Below the pieces are notes generated by a model. The model saw only the letters and a program-made list of their open reading frames with translations, did no database searches and was not told the origin of the DNA. Source: Microbulbifer sp. VAAF005 (GTDB lineage: Bacteria; Pseudomonadota; Gammaproteobacteria; Pseudomonadales; Cellvibrionaceae). From it: DNA of 64,000 nt. Positions 10,073 to 18,378 of the stretch are shown piece by piece; the first letter of the stretch is position 1, and each line of letters starts with the position of its first letter. Both the position numbers and the translations under genes were made by a program. The stretch lies in contig NZ_CP120233.1 in assembly GCF_030012985.1 (NCBI RefSeq), positions 4,769,001 to 4,833,000 on the forward strand, given 5' to 3'.

Positions 10073-10963
10073 GTGAAAGCCTTACTAAAGTCCAACGTGG
10101 TCATTGTGACTTGTGCATTGCTATGGTGTGCCTGCGTTTACGCAGAAGAGGATATTGCTTACCTAGCCCCGGGCAAACAGGGGTACTGGCAGGTATGGGT
10201 AATGGATACCCAGGGCCAACAACACCGGCAACTCACCCACTCAGCCTTCGATAAAAATAGCCTTAGCTGGTTTCCCGATGGCAAGCGTTTGCTGGTAAAT
10301 GGCAGCCAGGGTGAACTGCATGAAGTGGGGCTGGCCAACGCCAAAGAATTACCAATAACAATGCCGCTAAAAGGTTTTATTGATGCGAGCCTAGCGCCGG
10401 ATGGAAAATCTGTAGTCTTTTCTCTCAGTACCTCCGACAGTGTTGACGATAACAACTTGTGGCGATTGCCATTGGATGGCAGCGACCAGCAAAAGCTCAC
10501 CAATATGCGTCATATGCAGCACGAACCCCGCTGGCATCCAGATGGCAAGACCGTGTATTTCTTGTCCGGGGATGGTGGCGAAGCCCACGATATCTGGGCG
10601 CTGGATTTAGTTTCCGGAAGCAAGCGGCAACTGACTTTTAATAGTCTTTACAATTTTGATGTTGTCGCCGACACAAAAGGCCGATTGGTATTTTCCAGTA
10701 ACCGTGCCGGCAACTACGACCTGTGGTTGCGCGAGAGCAACGGAAAACTCAAACAGCTCACCACCGATGCCGCACTGGATGCCGCTCCCAGCTGGTCCCC
10801 GAAAGGTGATGCCGTTGTATTTCAGTCTACCCGCGACGGCGCCTATAACCTGTGGAGGTTAACACTTGAGAGTGGTGAGTTAACCCAGTTGACCCAATTT
10901 ACCAGCGGTGCCCGTAAACCCCTATGGCGGCCGCAGTCCGCGCAAGGCAAGTCAGTACTATGA
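10073..10963 (+). CDS. Secreted TolB-like/PD40 beta-propeller protein
   Basis: 296 residues from a GTG start, with a signal peptide (VVIVTCALLWCACVYA). Residues 30-285 are about six PD40/WD40-like blades with the repeated pattern S-x-x-P-D-G-K followed by x-x-x-W (LSWFPDGKRLL, ASLAPDGKSVVF, PRWHPDGKTVYF, VFSSNRAGNYDLWL, PSWSPKGDAVVFQSTRDG). This is the blade signature of TolB and related periplasmic propellers, which act as protein-protein docking surfaces. It lacks the N-terminal TolB alpha/beta domain, so it is not TolB itself. It lies 87 bp after the giant gene and its TGA overlaps the ATG of the next gene (ATGA), so it is translationally coupled to the FlgD-Ig-like protein. A role as periplasmic chaperone or scaffold for the large secreted proteins is inference. 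Confidence 0.75.
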   Translation: MKALLKSNVVIVTCALLWCACVYAEEDIAYLAPGKQGYWQVWVMDTQGQQHRQLTHSAFDKNSLSWFPDGKRLLVNGSQGELHEVGLANAKELPITMPLKGFIDASLAPDGKSVVFSLSTSDSVDDNNLWRLPLDGSDQQKLTNMRHMQHEPRWHPDGKTVYFLSGDGGEAHDIWALDLVSGSKRQLTFNSLYNFDVVADTKGRLVFSSNRAGNYDLWLRESNGKLKQLTTDAALDAAPSWSPKGDAVVFQSTRDGAYNLWRLTLESGELTQLTQFTSGARKPLWRPQSAQGKSVL

Positions 10964-12096
10964 ATAAGATGTTAAAAAAAATCGGCCTCACCGCAGTATT
11001 GGCCGCTCTGGTTACGCCCTTGGCTGGCTACGGACTGTCTATTTCCGGGGTCAATATTGAATCCCGCTCGTTTGTCCCCGCCCAAGGGGAACAGTTCGCA
11101 CTGAATTACCATATTGATACGCAAGCCAATGTCACGATTAATATCTACGACGCTCGTGACCTGCTGATCAAAACGGAATACCGCGAACAGCTGGCGGCGG
11201 GCGATCACCAGTGGCAGTGGGACGGTACCGACCAGCAGGGGCGCCCGGTACCCGCAGAGGCTTATCACTACACCATCAGTGCAACAGCCGGTGAGCAAAC
11301 TGCCGAGTACGACCTGACTGATATTACCGGTGGTGAAAGTGTTGCGGTCAACGATCTGAGTTGGAATGCGGAGCAGGGCAGTGTGGATTACACCCTGCCG
11401 CAAATGGCCCGCGTCGCAATTCGGGTGGGATTAAAAAATAACGGCCCACTGCTGAATAATATTATTGACTGGGTGCCGCGTGGGTCTGGCCAACAAACAG
11501 AAGCCTGGGATGGGGAGGATGCCTCCGGTGCCCTGAATTTAAAGGGCCACCCAGCACTGGAATTAATTCTCAATGCCTTCGCCTTGCCCCGCAATACCAT
11601 TCTGGTGAGCGGGGATAAATTATCTTCTGACGCCCGTTTTGTGCAGGATATGCCGTGGGGACAAAGCCCACGACAAAAAAAGAAATCCCATCGCCCGCGT
11701 ATTCACGCCCCCGCGCAACGGGACGCATTGAGCCGGGGAGATTTCCCGCTAGAAATTTCACTGGTGGGGGACTACCGCAAAAATAGCGAAGGCACCCCGA
11801 TAGTTAGCGGCACTGTACCGGTACGCATTAATGTACAGCCGGAGCATATCGCGCAGCTGGCCTCAAAAAGGTTTGAGCCGGTGTACTTTGTCGACGGACA
11901 GTACATTTATGAGAACGAGGTGGGTTACTTCCCCACCACTTATCGCTGGGACAGCCGCAACCACAACCCTGGCGAGCACTATCTCACGGTAAATTTACGC
12001 GGCTACCTGGGCAACTTTGGTATGGCCACCCTAAAAGTGGTTATTGAAAAACCCCAAACTGAAGGCTCAGCGAACACTCTCGCTCATAAAGATTAA
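10960..12096 (+). CDS. Exported protein with FlgD-like Ig domains
   Basis: The start is ATG 10960, overlapping the previous stop as ATGA; an upstream in-frame ATG at 10924 lies inside the previous gene. 378 residues with a signal peptide (KIGLTAVLAALVTPLAGYG). Residues 30-110 are a FlgD-type Ig module (QANVTINIYDARDLL, HQWQWDGTDQQGRPVPAEAY); residues 125-200 are a second, ending in EAWDGEDASG. The following part (FALPRNTILVSGDK) parallels PEVLPTNVVIIDG in the C-terminus of the giant protein, so the two share domain order and are probably paralogous in part. A basic stretch RQKKKSHRPR near residue 240 is a likely exposed linker. The C-terminal 130 residues are unassigned. Its function is unknown; partner or regulator of the giant protein is inference. 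Confidence 0.65.
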   Translation: MNKMLKKIGLTAVLAALVTPLAGYGLSISGVNIESRSFVPAQGEQFALNYHIDTQANVTINIYDARDLLIKTEYREQLAAGDHQWQWDGTDQQGRPVPAEAYHYTISATAGEQTAEYDLTDITGGESVAVNDLSWNAEQGSVDYTLPQMARVAIRVGLKNNGPLLNNIIDWVPRGSGQQTEAWDGEDASGALNLKGHPALELILNAFALPRNTILVSGDKLSSDARFVQDMPWGQSPRQKKKSHRPRIHAPAQRDALSRGDFPLEISLVGDYRKNSEGTPIVSGTVPVRINVQPEHIAQLASKRFEPVYFVDGQYIYENEVGYFPTTYRWDSRNHNPGEHYLTVNLRGYLGNFGMATLKVVIEKPQTEGSANTLAHKD

Positions 12097-12133
12097 CTCT
12101 AATGCGAATTAGATATTCAGAAGGATGTGAACC

Positions 12134-12643
12134 ATGAAGCGAACGACGGAATTAATCCAGATTCTATCCCTGGCAATCATTGCGCTTTTTGCCAGTACTG
12201 GAGCTTACGCAGCCAAGCCGAGCGCCCATATCCAGCAGGTCTCCCAAGCTGAAGCCCAAGCGGCGGTTGAACAAAAGGATTACAAGCGGGCGCGAGCCTT
12301 GTACAACCGCCTGCTGCGGCAGCAACCGCAAAATTACCCGGCCATGATTGAATTGGCCCAGCTGGAAAAGAAGTTAGGCAAGTACGAAAAAGCCAAGAAG
12401 CACGCTTCAGTGGTATTGAAACAAAATAGAACCCATCGCCAAGCCCTGCAATTATTGGCCCAAATCGCCATTCAACAGCAGCAGTGGGCAGAAGCGGAAA
12501 CCTATTTCAGCCGCCTAATAAAAAACCACCCGGAGCACGGCCACGCCTATCTTGGCTTGGCCCAGGCTTACCAGGCACAGGGCAAGGATGAGCAGGAACA
12601 AACCGCTTTGAAAGATTATCGCCTGTGGCGTGCCGCACAATAA
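12134..12643 (+). CDS. Periplasmic TPR-repeat protein
   Basis: 169 residues with a signal peptide cleaved near residue 26 (AIIALFASTGAYA). Residues 40-160 hold three to four tetratricopeptide repeats, recognisable by A-x-x-x-L-x-x-P-x-x (YKRARALYNRLLRQQPQNYP, YEKAKKHASVVLKQNRTHR, WAEAETYFSRLIKNHPEHG). TPR domains mediate protein-protein contact. The gene lies 37 bp after the FlgD-Ig gene with AGAAGGATG as RBS and 66 bp before the RHS gene, so it fits an operon that ends in the RHS protein. It may be an adaptor or chaperone for the large exported proteins, which is inference from position only. Confidence 0.75.
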   Translation: MKRTTELIQILSLAIIALFASTGAYAAKPSAHIQQVSQAEAQAAVEQKDYKRARALYNRLLRQQPQNYPAMIELAQLEKKLGKYEKAKKHASVVLKQNRTHRQALQLLAQIAIQQQQWAEAETYFSRLIKNHPEHGHAYLGLAQAYQAQGKDEQEQTALKDYRLWRAAQ

Positions 12644-12709
12644 TATCGTCCGATTTGTACTGAATAAGAATCACACTCCTGGCCAGTAGTTGGGGGATAG
12701 GGAATACCC

Positions 12710-13036
12710 ATGAGCAGTTTTGCCAACAAAATACTAAAAACACCGCTAAAAGCCCTTGCTGGATTTAGCAAAACCTTGGAAGGCGCCCGGCGCGTCTGCG
12801 CAAGCGCGAACTCGATTCGTCCGCCCCTAGCTTCAGCGATGCTGGCTTTAACCCTGGCTATTGCTGCCAGCCCTACCCAGGCGCACACCTTTGGTGGTGG
12901 TACCGGCTCTAACAGTGATGATAGCGGTGGCGGTGATAGTGGTGTTGGGGGAGGCTGCCCCAAAGAGTCCGTTGAGGGGGGACGGTCGTACTTTTCAGCG
13001 GTCAGGAACGCCATAAAGAAACTGATATGGTGGTGA
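12710..13036 (+). CDS. RHS protein, N-terminal export segment (frameshifted at a G6 run)
   Basis: This is the true 5' end of the RHS gene. Its product starts with a long basic N-region and a hydrophobic core (ASAMLALTLAIAASPTQA) giving Sec cleavage near residue 58, then a Gly/Ser/Asp-rich linker (HTFGGGTGSNSDDSGGGDSG). After VEGG the frame breaks at the six-G run 12976-12981. In the alternative frame the sequence reads VVLFSGQERHKETDMVVKGS, the expected RHS entry motif (normally V-D-x-x-x-G, leading into the N-terminal RHS domain). Inserting one G joins this segment to the 13027 frame. The final residues SYFSAVRNAIKKLIWW are therefore an artefact of the shift. With both frameshifts bridged the whole protein is about 1,467 residues. 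Confidence 0.75.
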   Translation: MSSFANKILKTPLKALAGFSKTLEGARRVCASANSIRPPLASAMLALTLAIAASPTQAHTFGGGTGSNSDDSGGGDSGVGGGCPKESVEGGRSYFSAVRNAIKKLIWW

Positions 13037-14154
13037 AAGGCAGCTACCCGATTCAAATTATACGTAAATACAATAACCAGTCAGATTACGATAGTGCCCT
13101 GGGGTATGGCTGGGCTTTCGATCACGACTACCGCTTGTATGAGTATCCCGATGATAAAGTAATAATCCGCTATTGTGCCGGGCACCGCGCTGAGTTTGTT
13201 TACAGTGGCGGTGCCTATGTGAGCGATGTAGCTGGGTTGCGTGGAACCCTGAGTGAAGATAGCGATGGTACCTACACCTTTGCCCACAATAATGGACGTA
13301 AAGATTACTACGATGCTGAAGGCCGACTGACAGCACGGGAAAATAAAAACGGTCAGCGCCTGGAGTTTACTTACAGCAGTGAACGCTTTCCTATCGTCGG
13401 TACTTCTCTTTATTCCGTCGATCCCTCTAAGCCGATGACGGTGGCCTATAGCTACCAGTTGCAAAAAATTGAAGAGCGCCTGGCAGATGGCAGCCTGAGT
13501 GGCAACTACGTTAGCTTCAGTTACGATAGCGACACCGGCCGTGTTACCCAAGCGGTGGACCACACCGGCCGCACTATTGTTTATAGCCACGATACGCTGG
13601 ATGATAGTGAAGGTAATGCCCTAACTTCAGGCAACCTGATTAAGGTCACTGGCCTGGAAGGGCTGGTATCCACTTATAAATACGAAGATAGCAACGACGG
13701 CCACAATCTAACCTACTTCCAGGTGGGTGAAAATGCTACGCCCTATGAGGAAACCTACGATTCTGAAGATCGGGTAATCAAAGAGGTCTATGGTAATCTA
13801 ATCTTTGAGTTTGACTATGTCACCGAGGGTTATGAAACCGAAGTCACTACCACTATTACCGATGCTGATGGTAATAACCCCTATACCACTACCGAGCGCT
13901 ACGTATTTAACGAAGATGGCCGCACAGTGGAGTACGAGGACCAAGCGGGCTATCTCACGGTAAAAACCCGCGATGCCAACAACAATGTTACTCGTGAAGA
14001 GCGCTATGGCCTAGCTGATGACAATGGCGATCGTAACCTAGCGCGCGCTATCGATTACACCTACAACACTGATAACCGTCGTTTGAGTAAAGCTGTTAAC
14101 CTGGCTAGTGGTGAAATCATTACTACCAGTTGGACTTATGAGGGGGGTGGGTAG
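13027..14154 (+). CDS. RHS/YD-repeat protein, middle segment
   Basis: 375 codons from a formal GTG/ATG inside the correct frame (which is open from about 12982). The product begins with the conserved RHS N-terminal domain: YPIQIIRKYNNQSDY, then LGYGWAFDHDYRL. YD repeats then start (FSYDSDTGRVTQAVDHTGRTIVYSHD, TYKYEDSNDGHNLTYF, YEETYDSEDRVIKEVYG). YD repeats build the hollow beta-cocoon that encloses the C-terminal toxin tip. The frame ends at TSWTYEGGG plus stop after a second six-G run at 14142-14147; one extra G gives EGGWVASKEVVSSTDTATVF and leads directly into the next segment. This segment has no RBS of its own. Confidence 0.8.
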   Translation: MVVKGSYPIQIIRKYNNQSDYDSALGYGWAFDHDYRLYEYPDDKVIIRYCAGHRAEFVYSGGAYVSDVAGLRGTLSEDSDGTYTFAHNNGRKDYYDAEGRLTARENKNGQRLEFTYSSERFPIVGTSLYSVDPSKPMTVAYSYQLQKIEERLADGSLSGNYVSFSYDSDTGRVTQAVDHTGRTIVYSHDTLDDSEGNALTSGNLIKVTGLEGLVSTYKYEDSNDGHNLTYFQVGENATPYEETYDSEDRVIKEVYGNLIFEFDYVTEGYETEVTTTITDADGNNPYTTTERYVFNEDGRTVEYEDQAGYLTVKTRDANNNVTREERYGLADDNGDRNLARAIDYTYNTDNRRLSKAVNLASGEIITTSWTYEGGG

Positions 14155-14192
14155 CCAGTAAAGAGGTAGTTTCCTCGACTGATACTGCTACA

Positions 14193-17111
14193 GTGTTCCG
14201 AACCGAATATACCTTTAATTACGATAGCGATGGCAACCCTGAGACTCTGGCCAGCACCAAAAAATTAAAGGCCGACGGAAGCTATCAAACTACTAGCTAT
14301 AGCTACAATGCCCGCAATCAGTTCACTACTACCACTTATGCCGATGGTAGCCAGTATGTGCTGGAGTACGAGAGTGACAGCCTCTATCCCACCCGTGTGT
14401 ATTGGAAAGACCAAAACGGCAATACCCTGACCACCGGCGAGCAGACCTTTACCTATGACCAAGCGGGTAACCGCCTGACCGCCACTGATGCCATGGGTAA
14501 CACTACTACCTACACTTATGATGATAAAAACCGCCCGGTTCAAGTAACCAATGCTCTGAGTGAGGAAACGCACTACACCTACGAAGACAATAATTTAGTA
14601 CAGGTGGAGTCTGGGCGCAGTACCGATAGTGTCAGCCAGGAGGTTACAGCCGGACAGATTATTCTACTGAATTACGACGGCAAAAACCGTATTACCAGTA
14701 TCGGGCGCCAAGACAGTGTTGGTGCTGAAGCTACCTACCAAAGTTATACCTATGACAGTTTGGGGCGACGCCTGAGTGTGAGCGATGCGCTGGGTAATGG
14801 CAGCAGCTATGGCTACGATCTACGCGGTAACCTGACCAGTTTCAGCGATGTCGATGACAATACTACCACCTACACCTACGATGCTTTGGGCAACCGTACC
14901 CAGGTTACTGATGTCAAAAACCGCGTAACCCTGTACAGCTACGATGAGATGCACCGCCTGGTACAAACCGAGAACCAGGCCCTGAGTCCGAGCTTGGTGA
15001 CCAGTTACAGCTATGATGCAGCTGATAACCTCCTCACAGTTACCGATCCAGAAAATAACACCACTACCTACACTTACGATCGTTTACGCCGCAAAACTGC
15101 CGAGCAGCGCCCGGGGGGAGCGGTAATTACCTACAGCTATGATGAACGCAATCGTCTGGCCAGTAAAACGGGGGCTCGTGGGCAGGTACTGCAATACACC
15201 TACGAGGACTGGGGTGGGCTGGCAGGTATTGAACATTTTGCCAGTGCTACGGATTACATCGGCAACAATGCCGAACGCACCCAGGGTTTTACATATAATA
15301 ATAACGCTCGACTCACACAGACTACTGACTCGGCTATCCAGGTTGGAGCGCTCTACACCCATAGCTACGATGCCCTCAACCGCCTGGAGCAAACTGCCAG
15401 TCACTATATACCGGGAGGTGACCGTACCCTAGCTTATAGCTACAACAGCAGGGGTAGCCTTAGTGGTATCAGCCTGGATAATACTGCTGAATCCGGTGGC
15501 ACTTTAGTCAGTCATATTTTTACCTACGACGACTATAGTCGCTTAAATAGCGCCACTTTGGCTGCCAATACCCATACGCTGAATTATGACAGTGCCGATC
15601 GCTGGACAGACGTCACTTATGCCTCTGGCGTCAGTCGTACCAACACCTACAACGATGATAACACCCTGGCCAGCGCGACTCTGGTAGATGCCAACAGTAC
15701 CACTCTTGAGGCGCTTAGCTACGCCTATGATGCGGTCAACAACATCGAGGGCTATACCGATAATGACGGCACCAAGGTATTTACCTATGACGGAATGGAC
15801 CGCCTTACAGGTGCTGATTACCCAGATGCCACCGGTCTTACAGACGAACAATTCGATTACGACGGGGTAGGCAATCGTGAGGACCCGAGCGACAGTACCG
15901 TCTACGAATATAACACTAACAATCAGCTGGTCAGCCAAAATAATGAGGCATTGATTCGCAGCTATGATGATGACGGTAATTTAACGTCCATTACCGGAGC
16001 AGAAAATAAAACCTTTACTTATGACCGAGAAAATCGCCTCGCTAGCTACACGGATGGCAGTACTTCGGCCGGTTACGGCTATGGTACAAGTGGTCGGCGC
16101 TTGTACAAAACTGTTGATGGCACCACCACCTGGTTTTTATGGGGTGGTACTCAAGTAATTGCGGAATTTATCGAGGCGGACGGCTCAGCTAGCCTAAGCA
16201 AGCGATATGATTACCTGCCAGGTGCATATGCACCGCTGCAAGTAACTGATAGCAACGGCACTTATGAAGTATTTAGTGACCACCTAGATACGCCCCGGGT
16301 GCTGGTTGATGCGACGGGTCAAGTAGTCTGGCGTAGTGTGCGTACTGCATTTGGTGAAACCACTGTTGATGAAGATGTCGATGGCGATGGAACGACGGTG
16401 GTGTTTAATGTGCGTTTTCCGGGGCAGTATTATGACTCGGAGAGTGGACTGCACTATAACTATTTCCGTGATTATGACCCAAGCATTGGTCGGTACATTC
16501 AGTCTGACCCTATTGGGTTAAGTGGCGGATTAAACACCTACGGATACGCACTCCAAAACCCTCTATCCTATATAGATTTACTTGGCTTAACAGCATGCAC
16601 TTGGGGCGATACAACATTTACATGTTCCTGTAAAACACGTACTCGTACAGCGCAGGAAAATTGTAGGGCTGCTGGTGGTATTCCATTATTTCCAGATCTG
16701 TTAAAGGATGATAAATCTGAAACTGAACCTGAAAGTTGCCCAGTTGATGGAAGTGATAGTCTCCAGTCATCTCCTGGTTCCCCTGATAATGATCCAGAAG
16801 ATGAGGGAGATGAGGGAGATGAGGGAGATGACAAGGACAAAACTGAAGTAACACAATCCCCAAAGCAAGCACCAAAGCAAGGAGAGCCAGACTCCATCCA
16901 TGAGCAATTAGATTCGGACGGAAATGTTCGCTCCAGAACATTTTATGATTCAAATGGAAGATCATTTAATCGTCAAGATTACGATCATAGTCATGGAGGC
17001 ATGCAACCTCATCAGCATTCCAGGGATTTTGATGCTAGTGGACGACCGACTACAAAAGAGGTCGTTGGGCCTGTCCCAGAAGGCTATGATAGTTCGGCTA
17101 CACCTCAGTAA
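14193..17111 (+). CDS. RHS protein, main YD-repeat shell, core motif and variable C-terminal tip
   Basis: 972 residues continue the same protein (frame open from about 14148). Roughly twenty YD repeats of the type Y-D-x-x-G-N-L/R-x-x-x-x-D (YDQAGNRLTATDAMGNTTTY, YDALGNRTQVTDVKNRV, YDRENRLASYTDG). The RHS-associated core follows (FPGQYYDSESGLHYNYFRDY, then DPSIGRYIQSDPIGLSGGLN and YALQNPLSYIDLLGL), which ends the shell. The last 180 or so residues are the variable tip: a short Cys-containing part, an acidic linker with DEGDEGDEGDDKD, and a terminal domain with FYDSNGRSFNRQDYDHSHGG and PHQHSRDFDASGRP. The H/D-rich pattern recalls small polymorphic-toxin domains, but I cannot name the activity. 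A probable immunity gene follows after 14 bp. Delivery is unclear: no VgrG, PAAR or T6SS gene lies nearby, and a Sec signal is present at the N-terminus. Confidence 0.85.
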   Translation: MFRTEYTFNYDSDGNPETLASTKKLKADGSYQTTSYSYNARNQFTTTTYADGSQYVLEYESDSLYPTRVYWKDQNGNTLTTGEQTFTYDQAGNRLTATDAMGNTTTYTYDDKNRPVQVTNALSEETHYTYEDNNLVQVESGRSTDSVSQEVTAGQIILLNYDGKNRITSIGRQDSVGAEATYQSYTYDSLGRRLSVSDALGNGSSYGYDLRGNLTSFSDVDDNTTTYTYDALGNRTQVTDVKNRVTLYSYDEMHRLVQTENQALSPSLVTSYSYDAADNLLTVTDPENNTTTYTYDRLRRKTAEQRPGGAVITYSYDERNRLASKTGARGQVLQYTYEDWGGLAGIEHFASATDYIGNNAERTQGFTYNNNARLTQTTDSAIQVGALYTHSYDALNRLEQTASHYIPGGDRTLAYSYNSRGSLSGISLDNTAESGGTLVSHIFTYDDYSRLNSATLAANTHTLNYDSADRWTDVTYASGVSRTNTYNDDNTLASATLVDANSTTLEALSYAYDAVNNIEGYTDNDGTKVFTYDGMDRLTGADYPDATGLTDEQFDYDGVGNREDPSDSTVYEYNTNNQLVSQNNEALIRSYDDDGNLTSITGAENKTFTYDRENRLASYTDGSTSAGYGYGTSGRRLYKTVDGTTTWFLWGGTQVIAEFIEADGSASLSKRYDYLPGAYAPLQVTDSNGTYEVFSDHLDTPRVLVDATGQVVWRSVRTAFGETTVDEDVDGDGTTVVFNVRFPGQYYDSESGLHYNYFRDYDPSIGRYIQSDPIGLSGGLNTYGYALQNPLSYIDLLGLTACTWGDTTFTCSCKTRTRTAQENCRAAGGIPLFPDLLKDDKSETEPESCPVDGSDSLQSSPGSPDNDPEDEGDEGDEGDDKDKTEVTQSPKQAPKQGEPDSIHEQLDSDGNVRSRTFYDSNGRSFNRQDYDHSHGGMQPHQHSRDFDASGRPTTKEVVGPVPEGYDSSATPQ

Positions 17112-17125
17112 AAGGATAAGAAATC

Positions 17126-17656
17126 ATGAGTTATTTTTCATTTGGAGAAATTTTCTTTGACTCGCCTGAACATGATGTTATTTCTGTCTCCTTTGAATTG
17201 GTTCAGTTAGCATTGAGTTCAAATTTATATGTTTTACTTGGATGCAATATACCTCAGAAAGTAGTATTTGAAATGTTAGATAAAGAAAGGCAGCTGTTTA
17301 ATGACTCAATGCCATTTTTGCTAACAGCGACACCATTGTCGGATGTGTCGGATGAACTGATTTCACCCTATGCCCTTGTTGAGGATGATGATAGTTGTCA
17401 GTCTTCTTCCCTATTCTCTGGAATTAATAAAATTCGGAGTTTTTTGGAAGGGGTGATAAAAGTTGCCGAAGTTGAAGCTGTAGATATTTATTTTAGTGAG
17501 GGCTACGCTGAAGAATTTAATGTGCAATCGGGTAAGCCAGATGAGGTGTATCAATATTTGTCAGGTGAGTGCGAAAAAAATGGAGATATGCCGCAAGTGA
17601 AGTTTACCCTCAAAGGGTTGCACAATCCAAACAAAAAACAAAAAGGACAGTCATAG
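17126..17656 (+). CDS. Candidate immunity protein for the RHS tip
   Basis: 176 residues, ATG preceded by AAGGATAAGA, 14 bp after the RHS stop. No signal peptide or membrane segment: a soluble acidic cytoplasmic protein (VEDDDSCQSS, ISVSFELVQLALSS, VKFTLKGLH). It matches no family I know. A small acidic gene directly behind an RHS toxin tip is the standard place for its immunity partner, so I call it by context. The last codons, KKQKGQS and stop, are built from a REP-like sequence (AAAAAGGACAGTCATAG) of the repeat family that fills the next 3 kb, so the original C-terminus may have been replaced by insertion. Confidence 0.55.
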   Translation: MSYFSFGEIFFDSPEHDVISVSFELVQLALSSNLYVLLGCNIPQKVVFEMLDKERQLFNDSMPFLLTATPLSDVSDELISPYALVEDDDSCQSSSLFSGINKIRSFLEGVIKVAEVEAVDIYFSEGYAEEFNVQSGKPDEVYQYLSGECEKNGDMPQVKFTLKGLHNPNKKQKGQS

Positions 17657-17677
17657 ATTTGATAGGAACAAAAAAGA

Positions 17678-18209
17678 TTCTAGGACAGCCAAAGAAGGGA
17701 GGATGGAGCCAGTAACAAAACTGACTCCCTCTCTGGCGGCTCTTTCTCTTTGATTAAGAGGTAAAGAAGGCGAAATGCTGGGAATTGGTAGTTAGGTTTT
17801 GGGAATCGCTATTTTTGGATAAAAGAGCAGCTATCGAGCACTTGGAGTAGGGATAAATTAGAAGGGCGTAGCTGAGAGGAAGCGCCGGCAATCAGCTATA
17901 CCATGTACCCAGCGTTTATCGAGTTGGATGCAAGCTTGCTTTACCGCCTCCACCGATCCCACTAAGCCTTTAAAGCGACTTTCAAAATTTCGATTGAGAT
18001 ATCGCCAGTGCTTGGGTGAAATGCTGAGCCGTTCAAGGATAGGGGGCGTGTTTTCAGTAATACAGCCTCGTTTTCTGGGGTCTAAATGCCGACCACTCCA
18101 GTCTACCAACTCCAAATAGTGATCCAATTGAAAGGGTAGCCCTTTTGGCATATTCAAACGATCACCGCCGACAAATGGAAGTAAATTTTTTGGCTGCTTG
18201 CCTGAGACT
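17678..18209 (-). pseudogene. REP-associated transposase element, copy A (5'-truncated)
   Basis: The segment starts with the element end TTCTAGGACAGCCAAAGAAG and contains the 3' noncoding part plus the last about 117 codons of the transposase (stop at 17858), matching the complete copy at 18677-19955 almost base for base. Homology ends at about 18209 inside the CDS (after GCTTGCCTGAGACTG), where REP-like sequence begins. It can encode 99 residues from an internal ATG but lacks the HUH catalytic domain. Confidence 0.8.
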
Positions 18210-18290
18210 GCCGATGAAATCCTGGACAGCCATAGATTGAAGATTCGAAATCTTGGAAATGAAATTCCTGGACACCCAAAGATTGAAAAT
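18210..18290 (+). repeat. Two REP-like motifs between transposase copies
   Basis: CCTGGACAGCCATAGATTGA (from about 18218) and CCTGGACACCCAAAGATTGA (from about 18267) are direct copies of the motif GGACA-S-CCA-W-AGATTGA that also occurs at 17644, 20568 and 20657, and inverted at about 19940. The spacer contains GATTCGAAATCTTGGAAAT, a small palindrome. Confidence 0.65.
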
Positions 18291-18378
18291 TCTAGGACTC
18301 TAGGACTCTAGGACTCTAGGACTCTAGGACTCTAGGACTCTAGGACTCTAGGACTCTAGGACTCTAGGACTCTAGGAC
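18291..18378 (+). repeat. Perfect 8-bp tandem repeat, (TCTAGGAC) x 11
   Basis: Eleven uninterrupted copies of TCTAGGAC fill 88 bp. The unit equals the first bases of the transposase-element terminus (TTCTAGGACAGCC), and the array runs directly into the terminus of copy B, as if repeated end-joining or slippage had multiplied it. Confidence 0.95.

Noticed and set aside
10073..10963. TolB of the Tol-Pal system
   Set aside because: The N-terminal TolB domain is missing and no tolQRA or pal gene is near; only the propeller is shared.
18291..18378. Short regular repeats as a possible CRISPR array
   Set aside because: The unit is 8 bp without spacers, and no cas gene is present.
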